Origin: Bigelowiella natans CCMP2755
Lineage: Eukaryota > Cercozoa > Chlorarachniophyceae
Assembly: GCA_000320545.1 (NCBI GenBank)
Contig: ADNK01002131.1
Location: 1-64,000 of the forward strand
Length of the DNA stretch: 64,000 nt
Direction of reading: 5' to 3'
The notes beneath the pieces are model-generated. The model saw nothing but the letters and a program-made list of their open reading frames with translations, did no database searches and was not told the DNA's origin. Shown one piece after another: positions 11,007 to 24,014 of this stretch (position 1 is its first letter; the number at the start of each line of letters is the position of its first letter). Position numbers and translations under genes: made by a program.

Positions 11007-14000
11007 ATGGCGGGCAATATGCCCAAGGACAGCTCTTGGGCTCGAGTTCTCGCAGATGGCAATAAAGTCATCAAACTGTAAGGACTCCCATGAAGTCTTT
11101 GATGCCGCGGCCGAATCTGATGTTTTTCCTTTCATTTTCAGATACCACGAGGCCCAGGGCTTTACAGAACCAAACCCTGATACGCAAGGATTTAGCCTTG
11201 ATGCAGGGACTCATGCTGGACTGATACCGTTCGACCCGAATGGACCGGAGACTTCTAAGATGATGGACAGGTTGGTATTCTTTTATTATAGCTCGTTCCT
11301 CTCATTTCTCAGGTTGCCCATACCATTCAGGTATCGGAAAGCAGTGGAAAAATTCAACTTAGAGGATTCTTCCTTTGCCGCCTTGCTGGACAAGAGACGC
11401 TTCATTTTCCAGAAGGTAGAGGATAATCGTAGTTTGTGCCCTGTGTAACCTGTGCAAGAAAGGTCGCAAATTCACAGTGTATCCTCGCTGCTTCACTGAC
11501 TGCTTATTAGTACTTCGAACATCTCACAGCCACTTACTTTCAACTATACTCCCAGTTCTTCGCGCATCTCACAGAGATATATGGACTGAGGATGGAGAAG
11601 CTGGAGCGAAATGCGTCTAAGACAAGTCCTCCTGCAGCATCCTCCCGAGCGAGAGCCAGCCGCGGGGGAAGAGCACCATACCATCCTGGTTTATTCTGCA
11701 CAAGAGGACGCGGAAGGGGAAGGGGCGGCGGATATATGCATCACACCTCAAGGGGACGAGGGAAAGGAAAAAAGAAAGGGAAAGGGGGTGCTAGCTACGA
11801 ACAATTTTCTCGTGGAAAAGATAAATCACGGAACGCCCCGAGGAACAAGCCCAAATGGGAGGTAGGCATCATAAACCATTTACCTATTCAAAATAAACAA
11901 TTCAACCCACGATTAAGGAAACGGCACAGGGTTTTGCCATATTGTGGAGCCTCTTTCGGACTTGTTTTGTAAATCTTGTAGGGCAAAATTGGTCTTTACC
12001 TTCAAGACTTTTGTTGTATCTCTCTCTCTCTGTTTGTGTGTATGCTACATATGAAATACTTTTCTTTTACGAACACAATCTAGGAGGCATTTCTGCAAGA
12101 TATTCTCTCTCGAAAGCCAAGCGAGGCCTTAATAAAGGACAGGGAGAGAAGGACGAAAGAAATGGAGGAACATGAGCGGCAAGAAAGGGAGGAACAAGAG
12201 CGGAAAGGAAAGGAGGAAGAGGAGGCCAAAGCTAACGCTGGCGAGGAGAAGACAAAGAATAACGATAAGAAGGATGATGAAGAGAAGAAGAAGAAAGAAG
12301 AAAGCTCAGAAGAGCCTACGAGTGGAGAGCAAACCAACATGAAGGCTGCCCCCACTTCGTTACCCTCCACAGGCAAGTCTCCCCACCAGAACGCCACCAC
12401 CACTGACAACCCCCCACCGCAATCTGCAGGAGTATTAGTGAGAGAAAGGTCGGAAAGGAGTAAGAGAGGCAGGTTTCGCCACATAAAAGTGAATTACTGG
12501 GCTAAGATAGCTGGCCCTCACAGCAGCGCCACCCCGCCGGACATGTGGAATGGCGGGAAAGGACCCAGCATGGAGGATGTCGAGAGAATCGCCATCGAGC
12601 TGAAGTCGTTTCCTCCTCTTGCGCTCGACGCCTCCGCGCCCTCAGAGCAAGTAACGAGATTAGTAAACCACCTCCTTAAAGAAGGCAGGTTCGTCAATAG
12701 TAATGACAACGGTTCCAGTCGTGGTGCAGGCAACCAAGAGATCGCGATGGAGTCGTTCAAACGCGTAGTAGTCGCGGTGGCTCTCTCGCTATCCCTCGCC
12801 CACCCTAGCCTGATTGTACGGTGTACGGCTGCGCTGGAGAGGCTGCAGGAGGGCTTGGGGGAGTGGAACATGCTTCTTGGCAAGGATCCCCCCAGTGAGT
12901 GCCTCGTGTCCGCCCTGCAGAATATCGAAGCAATGCAGCAGCAGCTAGATGTTAGCGTACCCCTCCGGAGAGAGGAATGCGAGTATTGGGTGGAGGAAGC
13001 GGCCTCAGCTGTCTCTTCGGAGGAAAGCAGCAGGGACACACACTCCAACAGAACCACAGTGGTGAAGATTCCTTCCCAGCATGTGCGCCCTGCCCCGACC
13101 ACCGCTCACGCGCTCGCTGCTTCCGCCGACTCGCGCTACCTCTACCTCCACTCCTCGGCCGGCATCCAGAAAATAGGCACCGGGCTCCGAGGCAGCAAAA
13201 AGGGACGCATCTACGCGACTAATAAGTACCAGCCCTCAGAGAGCGTGCGGATCGTGTGGCTTGCGGGAAGGATCTATGCAATGCGCGAGCATCCGACGTG
13301 GCCGCAGGTGGACGTCTTCGATGGTAGCTCTCTGGAGGCGGTGGGGACAATGCGTCTAGGACTTAACCCGGAGGTAACCTGGGCATCGTTGCAGAAAGAG
13401 GCTAAAACCATCGGCTTTGGCAGCGACGGACGGTAACCCAATCATCCGCACACACCGTGCACACACAATTACACAGTTTTATTTGTATAAGCACATATTC
13501 ATGCCACATTGTAGAACCTCAAGCACAAATGAATTGCTTCGTCCTTGTTTCTACGCCCCCTAACTGTCTTCTCACGTTGCATCCCCCCTTCCCCCCCCCA
13601 CCCGTTCCTCTCTTACGTCTCTCAGACATCTTTACGTGGGCGTGCAAGAGCCGATAAGTCGGAATAGCCGAGTTGTGACTCCTGGAATGCGCGACACGGT
13701 GGTAGCCCTGGGCTTAGTAGTCGACGTTTGGTACCACGGGCGCTGGGAGAAGGGGCAGATCATCGCCATAAACACCCCCCCGGAACTCACCGTGGTGGTG
13801 AAAAACGACGCGAAGAAGAAGAAGCGCAAGCTCATCCTCGGCGTGACCGTGATGATTCCTGGCCATTCACGACTACAGATGCTAGAGGAGGTGGCTTTGT
13901 TGGCCTATAAGAGGCGGCGGGCGTACGACGGCCGCCCGGAGCACGATTGCCCAATGATCGCTGATGAACGCCCCACCCACAGCTGTGACACGCCGAGCTG

Positions 14001-14061
14001 TCGGGCCAGAGGGACTTCCTACAGATGCGCCAACGGGTAGGAGTAATGGGAGGGAGGGAGA

Positions 14062-14110
<49 letters not shown>

Positions 14111-17100
14111 GTGTGGTATTTGCTGTCTCGGATTCGCTATTAAAAACGACCACTTCCTTCTTTCGCCATTATTATTCTATTTATTGTGGTCAAAGGTGTG
14201 ATCACGACTACTGTGCCAAGTGCTGGGCTCTGTATAAGCGGAGAAACGTCGAGACACAAATCCAAAATGCTCTCCGTGTTGTGGAGAAAGAGGTATTGCC
14301 AACATCTGCTTGGCCACACATCGTCAGTATCATCGGCAACTACGACAGTAAACACCACCATTCTATTAACTCCCCCCCCCTCCCCCCTCCACCTCGTTTT
14401 TCACTTCTAACGTGTGTCGTCTGTCCTCGCGACATCTACAGATCGCAAAGCAAAAGTTGAAGGCGATGGAGAGGGAGGCCGCTAAGAAGAAGAGCAGCAA
14501 AAGCTCGCTTCACAAGAAGAGCTCATCATCATCAAAGGACGCGAAAACCAACAGAAGGAAGAAGAAGGGTGAATCCGACGCGAAGGCTGCAAAAGTCGCT
14601 GCCGAAAAGAAGGAGGATATTACCAAGCTATTCTTTATTCTGTACAAGCTGAAGGCTGGAGGGCACTGGGTCGTCGGTTGGATGGACAGCCTCAAGGAAG
14701 CGGCTGCTATAATAGAGAAGCGTTTCATCTATGGTCAAGATACTGTCGAGGTGTACACAGATGTGAAGACAAAGCCAACGGCAAGATACTTCAGCAAGGA
14801 TGTATACCAGAACTTTCGAAAGTCCATCCGCCGCATCCCTGAGCGCGACGTTGTGGCGCTATACAAGGAAAAGCCAGAGCCTCCCAAGCCCGCCCCCGAG
14901 ACTACTGCTGGCAACACTTCCGAGGGCAAAAGCAAAGGGCCTGCAAATGCTGAGGTGAAGACAGGCGACGGGAAGAAGAAGCCTTCAGAGAACAAGTCGA
15001 ATCCGCCAAGTTCTCCAGCTGCACCTGCTGTTTCACCATCTAGTGGGCAGTGGTCATGCGGGACCTGCACGGTTAAAAATAGCCCCGCAGTGGCCGTGTG
15101 CTCGGTCTGTGGGATCGGCGAGCGCCCCCCCGGTGTTGCTGCAGGAGGGAACCAAAGCGGCGGCAGCGTGGGCGGCCTGATGGACGATTTTAAACATCAA
15201 TTGGTGATGCTGCACGCGATGGGGTTTTCCGACGACCGGAAGAACTTAGCTGCCCTCGTGGCTTGCAGTGGCAATGTAGCAAACGCCTCTGCCTTGCTGC
15301 TCGAGGGAGACGACATGGCTGCAGACGAAGATCAGGCTTTTGCAGCAAATCTAGCTGCGGAAAATGCCCTGGAAGCTGCTGTGTTTGGGTCTTCGCCACA
15401 GCTTATCAATAGTGGGTCCAGTTGGGCCGCAGGTGGAGCAACACCTTCGCTGCCTTCGTCCCCGGCGCAGAGCAGCATGAGCCAGGGAGAAGATGGCAAA
15501 GGTGGAGCAAGCTCTCCTTCAGCTCCTTCATCTGCCGCCGATGCAGGGAATCCAGAGAGCAAGGAAGAGGCGGAAAAGAAGTCAGAACCAGCGAAAGAAA
15601 GTGACGCTGGTGATAGCAACAAGAAAGAGAATCAAAAGAAGGAAATGAAGGATGAGGTCGAAGGCGGTGCAGCAGTAGAATCACCAGCAGTATCGACACC
15701 TGTGAAGAAAGAAGACAGCAAAGAAGCTAAGAAAGATAAAAGCGACAACGATGCTTCCAAGGCCGACAAGCAGCAAGAGCAAAAATCATCTGGCAGCAAC
15801 GAGGAGAAGAAAGCAGCGGAGCCGCTACTACCGCCACAAACGGAACAGAAAAAGAAGCCACCTGCTGCTGCGAAACAGGCTGCACCAGCTGCTCCAACCA
15901 AGCCAAAGGCCGGAACCAGAGCAGCGCCGAAGCTCTCCAAGAAGGTCTCTGACTGGGACCTTCCCCTGAGGCAGTTTGGCCTTGATGGGGAGAGTGGCTT
16001 TGATGGGCGCGGTAATGAGAAGTCCTCAAAAAAGAGCAGCAGCGGCACAATCGCACGGAAGATCCTTGCAAAGCTCCTCCCTCCCGGGTCCCTGGACGAT
16101 AGCGTGCACGTCGTGTGGTACGTGTTCGACCCGGTCCGGCCTCTACTCGAAGGGGAAGCAACCGTGAGGGAATCGGAGCCAATGCCGAGCGACATCAAGC
16201 CTGACTCGTGCAGGGCGCAAGAGATGAAAGACAGGAAGGCAAAGGCGCTCGAGCTGAGAAAGAGCATGTGCGATGAATACTCGCTGGAGCAGTGCCTCCT
16301 AATGCTAATCATGGCCAAGGGCGACACGAACAAGGCCGCGTCATTACTGCTTAGCCACGGTGTGCGCCTTAAAGGGCAGAAGGTCGCTCCGTTGTCGCGC
16401 ATGTTCATCCTGAAGGATAAGGACAATGGCGATGATGTCTCCGGAAAGAAAACCACCTCTGGTAGCGGCAGCGGATCTTCCTCCCCCACTTCCCCTCACA
16501 CGAAACTGCCTTGGCAAGAAGTGGGACTTTCGAGGGGGGGTGCTTCAGGCTCCAGCAAAAGCAAAAGCACCAGCGGGCAGTTTTTTACCCACTCCCTGCT
16601 TTCAAAGGTGCGGATGTACATCACAGGCAAACAAATCGTTATTCTGGCACCCGCGAACACGTGGGGCCGAGCACGGACACAAAACAGCCGATTTCCGTGC
16701 CGCATATATAGCGTCGCTACGGGTCAGCATATAGCAGACCACTTCTCCGACGTAGACCCTGCCCTTTCAAGCTGGGTCGCTCCTTGTGGCGGGGGCGGCG
16801 AGCGGATATGGATGTCGAAGCAACAGCCAGCAGCGTCTTCTGACGGTCGCAACAATTCTTCCTCCTCCTCCGCAAGATACGCCTTCACTGCCTTCTGGAA
16901 CCTCGGGCCACATCACCTCGTCGACCCCGCGTCCTTTTCACCACAAGCATCGAATATCCTCTGGGAGGCGCCTTTCCCAGCCCGCGACTTGGTGGTAGAG
17001 GCAAACGCAAACGCCGCCATGAAGCAGGCTGAGGCAGCGCGCAGGCCATCAAGATGCTTCACCCTCACGAGCAACAAGCCCGCCAGAAGTCACACAAGGA

Positions 17101-20100
17101 CCACGGATTTCGCATCGTCGGCACAAGCGGTGCTCTGTCGCGTTCCACGCGCCTCCGATATCACTGACATCGGCCAAGCGTTGCTCTTGATCTTGGCGCA
17201 CGTCGACCGCTTACTTTCCTACGCCGAGGCAGCGGTGTATGGCGGGCTTGATGGAGCGCAGGGTAATTACTGGCTTGGCGGCCTGCGCAACCATCCTGTC
17301 GTTCGCGCTGTCGATAAGGCCAGGAAATGGAAGAAGCAGCTCACCTGGCACCATGCGAGGAAGAGCATTCCTCGCCATCAACGAGGAGTCCACTACGAGG
17401 TCAAGACCACAACGTGGGTAAGTGATCTCATCACGATGCGCCAGCTCGGCGACGGCGACGGCAACGACGAGGAAGATGGCGATGTTGGCAAGGACGACGA
17501 GAAGAAGAAAACCGAACAAAAGGGGGAGGGGATTCCAGTAGAGAAGGAAGACAGTAGTAAGAGTAAGGCGCCGGCTACGAAGGAGAAGCAGAAGGAAGAA
17601 ACGGGCCAGAAGAAGACGAGGCTACAAGCCGGCGAGCGCATTCTCGTCCTAGAGAGGGACCCAAGCGGCCTGTTTCGAATCGCCGCGCCCGTTGCCGGGT
17701 GGATACGGCAGAAGGACTTGACCCCGCTGGAGAAGTACCGCATTGTGAATGAGCGGGGCCTTGGCTATCGTCTCACGAGGAACCTTAGCGATCGCGTCGA
17801 TGAAGAGAACGATGTCAAGGAAGGCTTCACGTACCTAGCCCATGGCCGAGAGATCACGGCGGTGTACAGGCAAGGTGATTGGATTCAAGCCCCCAACGAC
17901 TTCTGGCTCCCCCTCTTCATCTCGAACGAGCCCCAGGTCGAGATGCTGCCCATCCCCGACCCTCCGCCAAAACCAAGTGGTGAAGTCAAGGAGGAGGGGG
18001 AGGGGAACAAGGATGGAGCGAACAATACGGGAAAGAACCCGGGAAAACAGCCATCGCCAGCCGAGAAGGCAGCAGAGAAGAATGCAGGCGAGGCGGAGGG
18101 GAAGGAAAAGAAAAAGAAGGAAGCTAAAAGCAAGGAAGCAAAAGTCAAGCCTTCGCCAGCAGCAAAAAAAGAAGAACAGAAGGGAGACGAGACGTCGGGA
18201 AAAGAGGAAAAGGGGGAGAAGAATAAAGCAGACAGTCCCAGTCAGGTAGAGGACGACGGGCAACAAAGCAGTAAGAGGAGGAACCTAATAGACACCGAGC
18301 TTTCGCGAATATCGCTACATCTAGAATATGCTGAGGAGAAAGTCCGTGCTGCTTACTTAAGACGTTACAGCAACCTGAATGCTAGCTCGAGATACTGGCA
18401 GCAATATCAGGTTCCCGAGGCGCCCATGTGCCTGCTTCTCGAGACCGGCACGTTTGTTGCCCTCCGCGATTCGCTCAAACAGGGCCTGGACGAAGCGACG
18501 CTTCTGTGCGAGAGGCAGGAAGGTGCAGATGATGGGAAGAAGCCGACGAAGAAGACGGATGCTGAACAAGGAAAGGAAGGAGGCGAGACCAGGCTTGTGC
18601 AAGTCGTCTATGGAATCACTGTTACCCTTCGCCTGCTAGCGGCCCATCTCAAGGCTCTTGTTAATGCCAGGGCCAGATTTAAGAGCAAGAGCAAGAAAGA
18701 GCCTGAGGGTGATGAGGAGAAGCAGCCCTCGGGTGCTGCTGGTGCTGCTCATTCCAGCAAACAACAAATGACCTTCGTGTCCCAAGAGACACTATCGGAG
18801 ATCAGGACGTTGCTTGTGAGAGCACTGCTCTCAATGCCGGAGGGGCTCCCTGGGGATGGGCGCATTGCTCGAAATGCTCTGCGTGTGATTGCGGTGGGGC
18901 TGGAGGCTTTCGAGCCATCCGAGAGCAAGCGCTGCGCCTTCGCCGTTCAGGAACTAAAAGCATGCATGAATCTTATTGACCAGAAGAAACGCTTGCCCTT
19001 GGAGCGTCGCTGGCTACTGCATGTTGCTCTTGCGTGGGTTGCCAAGAACGCTAGGACGGGCGCTTTGGTGGAGACCTGGCTCCCGAGGGGAAAGCTCGCC
19101 ATTGGCACCAAGGACAGGAGCGCCGACGCGATTGCTGGGAAGGATGACGACACCGAGTCGAAAGCGCTAGCAACAAATGACGTGTCTTCGACCACCGCCG
19201 CCAGAGCAGCAGCAGAGACGGCAATATCCACCACCCCGTTGGAATACCTGCTGCGCTATTCATGCACGATGACTCAACAATTGCATGAAAAGATCTCCCC
19301 CGTGGTTCAGAGCGCGATGAAGAAGAGCGCCGCCCTGCATTCGTCCAGCGAAAGGGCCAAAGACAACCACTCCCTCAAAACCCTGTCCTCATCGCCGCGG
19401 GGTGCTGGCAAGGGCCTCAGCGCACCGATGTACAATCTTGTCGGCCTCGAAGCAGAGCTCGTGCTTCTTTCCGGTTGGTGCGTTACCCACAGCAACAACC
19501 TGGCAGCTGGAGCTAGCGCGGCTGCTACTACCTTCAAAGAGGACGACGACGACAATGAAGACGAGGAGGAGGAAGAGGAGGAGGATGAGAACGATAACAA
19601 TGATGCTGACAACGACGGCGACGATGGCGACAATAATCTTGACGTTCCTGCGGAAGGTGAAGGAGCGGACGAGAAAGTTGCCGAGGAAGAGAAGAAGAAG
19701 AAGGCTAGCGAGGACGCTGACAGGAAAGGCAAAAATGATGACGATGATGCCAAGGCATCCTCCACCAAGAAGGAAAAGAAAAGGCAGAAGCAGGGAGACG
19801 CCGCGATTGCTGCTGCAGGAAAGCGAGCCAAATATGCGGCAAGCTACATTAAGTTCGCTCGCGTCGTCGTACAGCAATGCGAAGGGAGCCTTTCGAAGAG
19901 AATCAGTCTAATGAAAGAGATCAAGCAGGTGAAGAAGCATAAGGAACTTACACGGTCGCGCAAGAGCAGCGAAAAGAAGTCACGGTCAAGGATGCCCGAA
20001 ATTGCCGAGAAGGCGGACATGAAAGAAAAGAAAGGGAATGGTTGTGGCGATGCGAAGAGTGATAAGTACGGTCAGAAGGAGACAGAGGAGGCGAAATCAC

Positions 20101-23100
20101 CAGCTTCGCCTCTGGTTAACAATGATGATGATAACAATGAAAACGACATCGACGACTGCGACGACGACTCAATGGGAGAGGTCGAGCAATTGTTCTTCTT
20201 CGAAGGCACGCCACTACTCCTCCTACCCACTCTTCTCGCGTCCTTGGACTCGCCGCGCTTGCTGCAGACTTCATCTACCGTAGGAATTAAGAAGGAAGAG
20301 GGCAAGGAGGGAAAATCGAAAGTCACCGCGGTGGGATCTTTCTCTTCTTCATCCACGACGTCGAATGCCGCCGCCGCCCCCTCCTCATCGTCGTCGTTAT
20401 CACAGCTGAAAGAACTCTACCCTTGCATACGGTCTCTGCTCACTGTAGCAGACACGTACAACCGCATGGTCAAGGGCGCGCGCGCGGAAGATCAGCGGTT
20501 CATGCAGAGACTGAGAAACGAGCAGCCGCGCGCTCAAATCGCCGAGTCGGACCACCCGTATGGCGCGGGGAACTCCATTCCGTGTATCGAGCTTCAGGTT
20601 CCCGGTGCGAGTGCGCTGGCAGTGTCGTTCGACCCCCGAAGCTGCACGAAGAGCAAGCAGGACATGGTCAGGGTCATCGCAGGCAGCAAGGCGGCGCAGT
20701 TCTCCGGAAACAGCCTCTATTACGACGCGCCCCGGGACTTTCCTTCCAAGTGCAGTATGGTTCTAACGAAGACCAACTCGGTGACGATAAATCTCCGCGC
20801 TATCTCCCCCCCCGAGGTGAAGAAAGAGCGCAAGCGGCAGGAGGAGGAGGATAGCCAAGCACGGTGGGGCTTTCGGGCTTCGGTACGTGGAATAGTGTTA
20901 CCTTCGCTGTCCTGGCACTTGGACTTGCAGCTCTCTGCTGCAAGCCTGGCTGCCAAAATGGCGGTTTCGCAACTCACGTTCAAGTCGCATCCCCTCGACT
21001 CAGAGCTTCACCTCTGGTTTACGAAAGAGGGGGCGCACCTCCTTGCAGGCGGCGTGCGATCATATCGTGCCTTCCACCCGCCGGAGATCTCTCCAAGGGA
21101 CAAGTTTTTCCTTTCTTTTATCAACGGCACCACCGGCGCCGCCAGTCTACTCGAGTACATCTCCAAGCTGAAATTTAGGTCGTCCAAACGCAATGCGATG
21201 CTCCGTAAGAAGCGCTACTCACGGCAGGTGCAGCAGGCATGGCTTCGGGCCTTGCGCGCCGTCATGGCCTCTATGTTCTATCATGCTGGCTTGCATGCGG
21301 AAATTCACCGGCACTATGGGCCTAAGAGCGACCAGAGAAGGACGCCTTTGCTCGATCGGAAAGTCGTCGATGAGCGGATAAATGGCATAGCGGAGAGGGC
21401 TGAGGAGCTCCAGACTTGGATGTATCGCGAGCTACAAGTGAGAAACCTGTGGGAGGAGCTGGTCGACTCCAAGGACCGTCCTACAGCCAGTGACGTACGG
21501 ACAAAGTTTACAGCAGCGGACATTGAGAGCTTCTGCCGCCTCGCAAGGGTTCCTTATGCTCCCAACGCCTTCGATGCTTCCGTCGATCGGCTCACCAAGG
21601 CAGCCAACAAGCTTCATGAGGACAAAATGCAGATGAAGAATAAGCAGGGTGGTGAGAAAACGGATGCAAGCGCTGCTGACAAGGGAGAAAGCGACAGCAC
21701 CGGTGGCAGCGATCTCGATAGGATCAAGGCCAGGAAGGAGACTGTGACTGCGAGGTTATGCGCTGAAATCTCTGATCTTTGTATGGCTCTGTTGCTGCTC
21801 CAACCAGCATGGATGCCTCCGTCTGCAGCTCCCATTGTATCTGTTACGGACGCAAATACGCGAACAAAGCGGAGCGGCAGTACTGGTAGAAAAGCGAAGC
21901 CAATCGCGATTGATACCTCACTACCTCCCTCCCAGTCCGAGCTCCAGCTATCGCGGACGCTCTCTGCCTTCAGGATGACAACGAGAACAATGTCGAAGAG
22001 GACGGTCGCTTTGCCCGAGATGGAGGAAGCTGCCCCCGACAAAGAAGCTACTACGTCTTCAGAATCGAAGGCAGCAGCCACGGTGGGTAATATTAGCAGC
22101 GATGCTTCGTCTACCAACACCAACCAGCAGCAGCTTCCATCGCTTCCGCCTATGGCGCGACCTGCTCTCAAGCGCGTGTATACCGACCTGCCAACAAGGA
22201 AGAATAAGGCGGAAATCGCGACTGGGGGCGGCGGCAGTCCGACGGAACAAGGCGTAGCAGAGCTGCGCGAATGGATCAACAACTTTCGGCGCTGGAAGCA
22301 ATGGAATGAGATGGAAGAGAACGCAGTCGAAGAAAACCTCATGCCCGCAGACTCCCAGCGTCAGGGCACAACACCTGAGGATGCTATCGAGCTGATGATC
22401 AAGCATAGAGTGCACGGTGAGGACATCATCTTGCTCTCCAAGGTCCACGAAGAGCGCGGCAAGCGCTGCAACACAGGCCTGCGCTGGCTAATTGAGTGCC
22501 TTGACTCTGTAAAGACAGACTCGTCTAGGATTCAGCTGCTGGGCCATATTTCCTCCGTCTTGTTCCCCCATAGTGCTGCTGGCAGTAGAAGTGCCGGCGG
22601 CAATGTCAGCGGCGGCGGTAGCAGCGGTTCGAATGGCAATGGCAGTGGCGAAGGTGGCGCGCCTGACGAGCAGCAGCAGCAACAGCAGCACAAGCAGCAG
22701 CACCAGGGCATGGAAGTCCTGGCGACGTCCGCGTTCACGATGGTTGCTCCCGGGACGGTGATGTGCCCAACTTCGCTGCGCTCACAAATCGCGGACGCGT
22801 TCGACTCTTACCATGCCCGTGCGTGCAGGCTGGTGGCCGGCAAAGCACCGGTCGATTTCGTCTCGGGGGCCCAAGCGAAGAGTCCCGTAGCAGCCATCCA
22901 CTACCTCGAGAGCCTTCGCAACGAGCCCGACCGACCGACTATAGCCTCTCAGTTCATGGCGCTCAAAGATGCAATGTGCATGCCGCTTTTTACACGCGAC
23001 GTGCAGCTTGTCGCTGCGCACCAGAGGACGTTCACAACCGTCTCCAGCATCCTATTCGCGGACCTTAGCGACAGTCTCAGCAAGCAGCGGCGACTGCGAG

Positions 23101-23908
23101 AGAGGGGCGAGCGACGAGGAGGGGGAGCGAGAAGTGCGTTCTCGATTGTCTATCAGCTACGGGCGGGAGGTTACTGGATCGTGAAGAGCTCTTCAAACTT
23201 CGATGAGATAGCGAGCCATGTGAGACAGTACATGGCGGACGACGATTCATACCTTGTATTCTGGCATAAAGCTAAGGATTGGCCGCAGAAGCGTTACTTA
23301 CCGCTCGAAACCTCGACGACTAAGGCATTATTATCGACGGCTACAAAGACTGCGCCCGCGAAGCCAGCAGCCCATGGTCAAGATGCGGCGGGAAAAACCT
23401 CTCCGACATCCTCCCCATCCCACGCCTCCAAGGCCGCCGTCGCTAGCCTCAGCAGCAGTAAATATGTCAGAATATCGGAAAGTGAGGCGCTGAGCGGCAT
23501 TCTCTCTGCCAGGACCATCGCCACCATTGCAGACGATCAAAACGCCTACGCCACCGCAGCCGAGCCGAAGAAGAAGAAGAACAATGATAGTGCTTGTTTC
23601 TCACCGGATTCGATGATTTCGGAGGACCCGCTCCAGCAGAATGGAGGGAATGTGATGGGATACAATCTACTCGACGCGCAGTACGCCGCGTTCATGTCTC
23701 TAGCGTGGCGGGCCGTCCGCTCTGAGTGGCGTGCGTGTAGCCAGAAGGCCGCGGGCAGCCTGATGGGCTGCGCCGAGGAGCTTCGCATTGCAAGTGAGCT
23801 TGTCGACTCGGTCCATACTGAGCTCCTCAAGCTTATCAAGGCACATACGTCACTTGCTACCACGAGAATCTATGATGAGGATGGAGGTGGGGAATATGTA
23901 CACACACG

Positions 23909-23964
<56 letters not shown>

Positions 23965-23976
23965 TTCTCTTTACTT

Positions 23977-24014
<38 letters not shown>

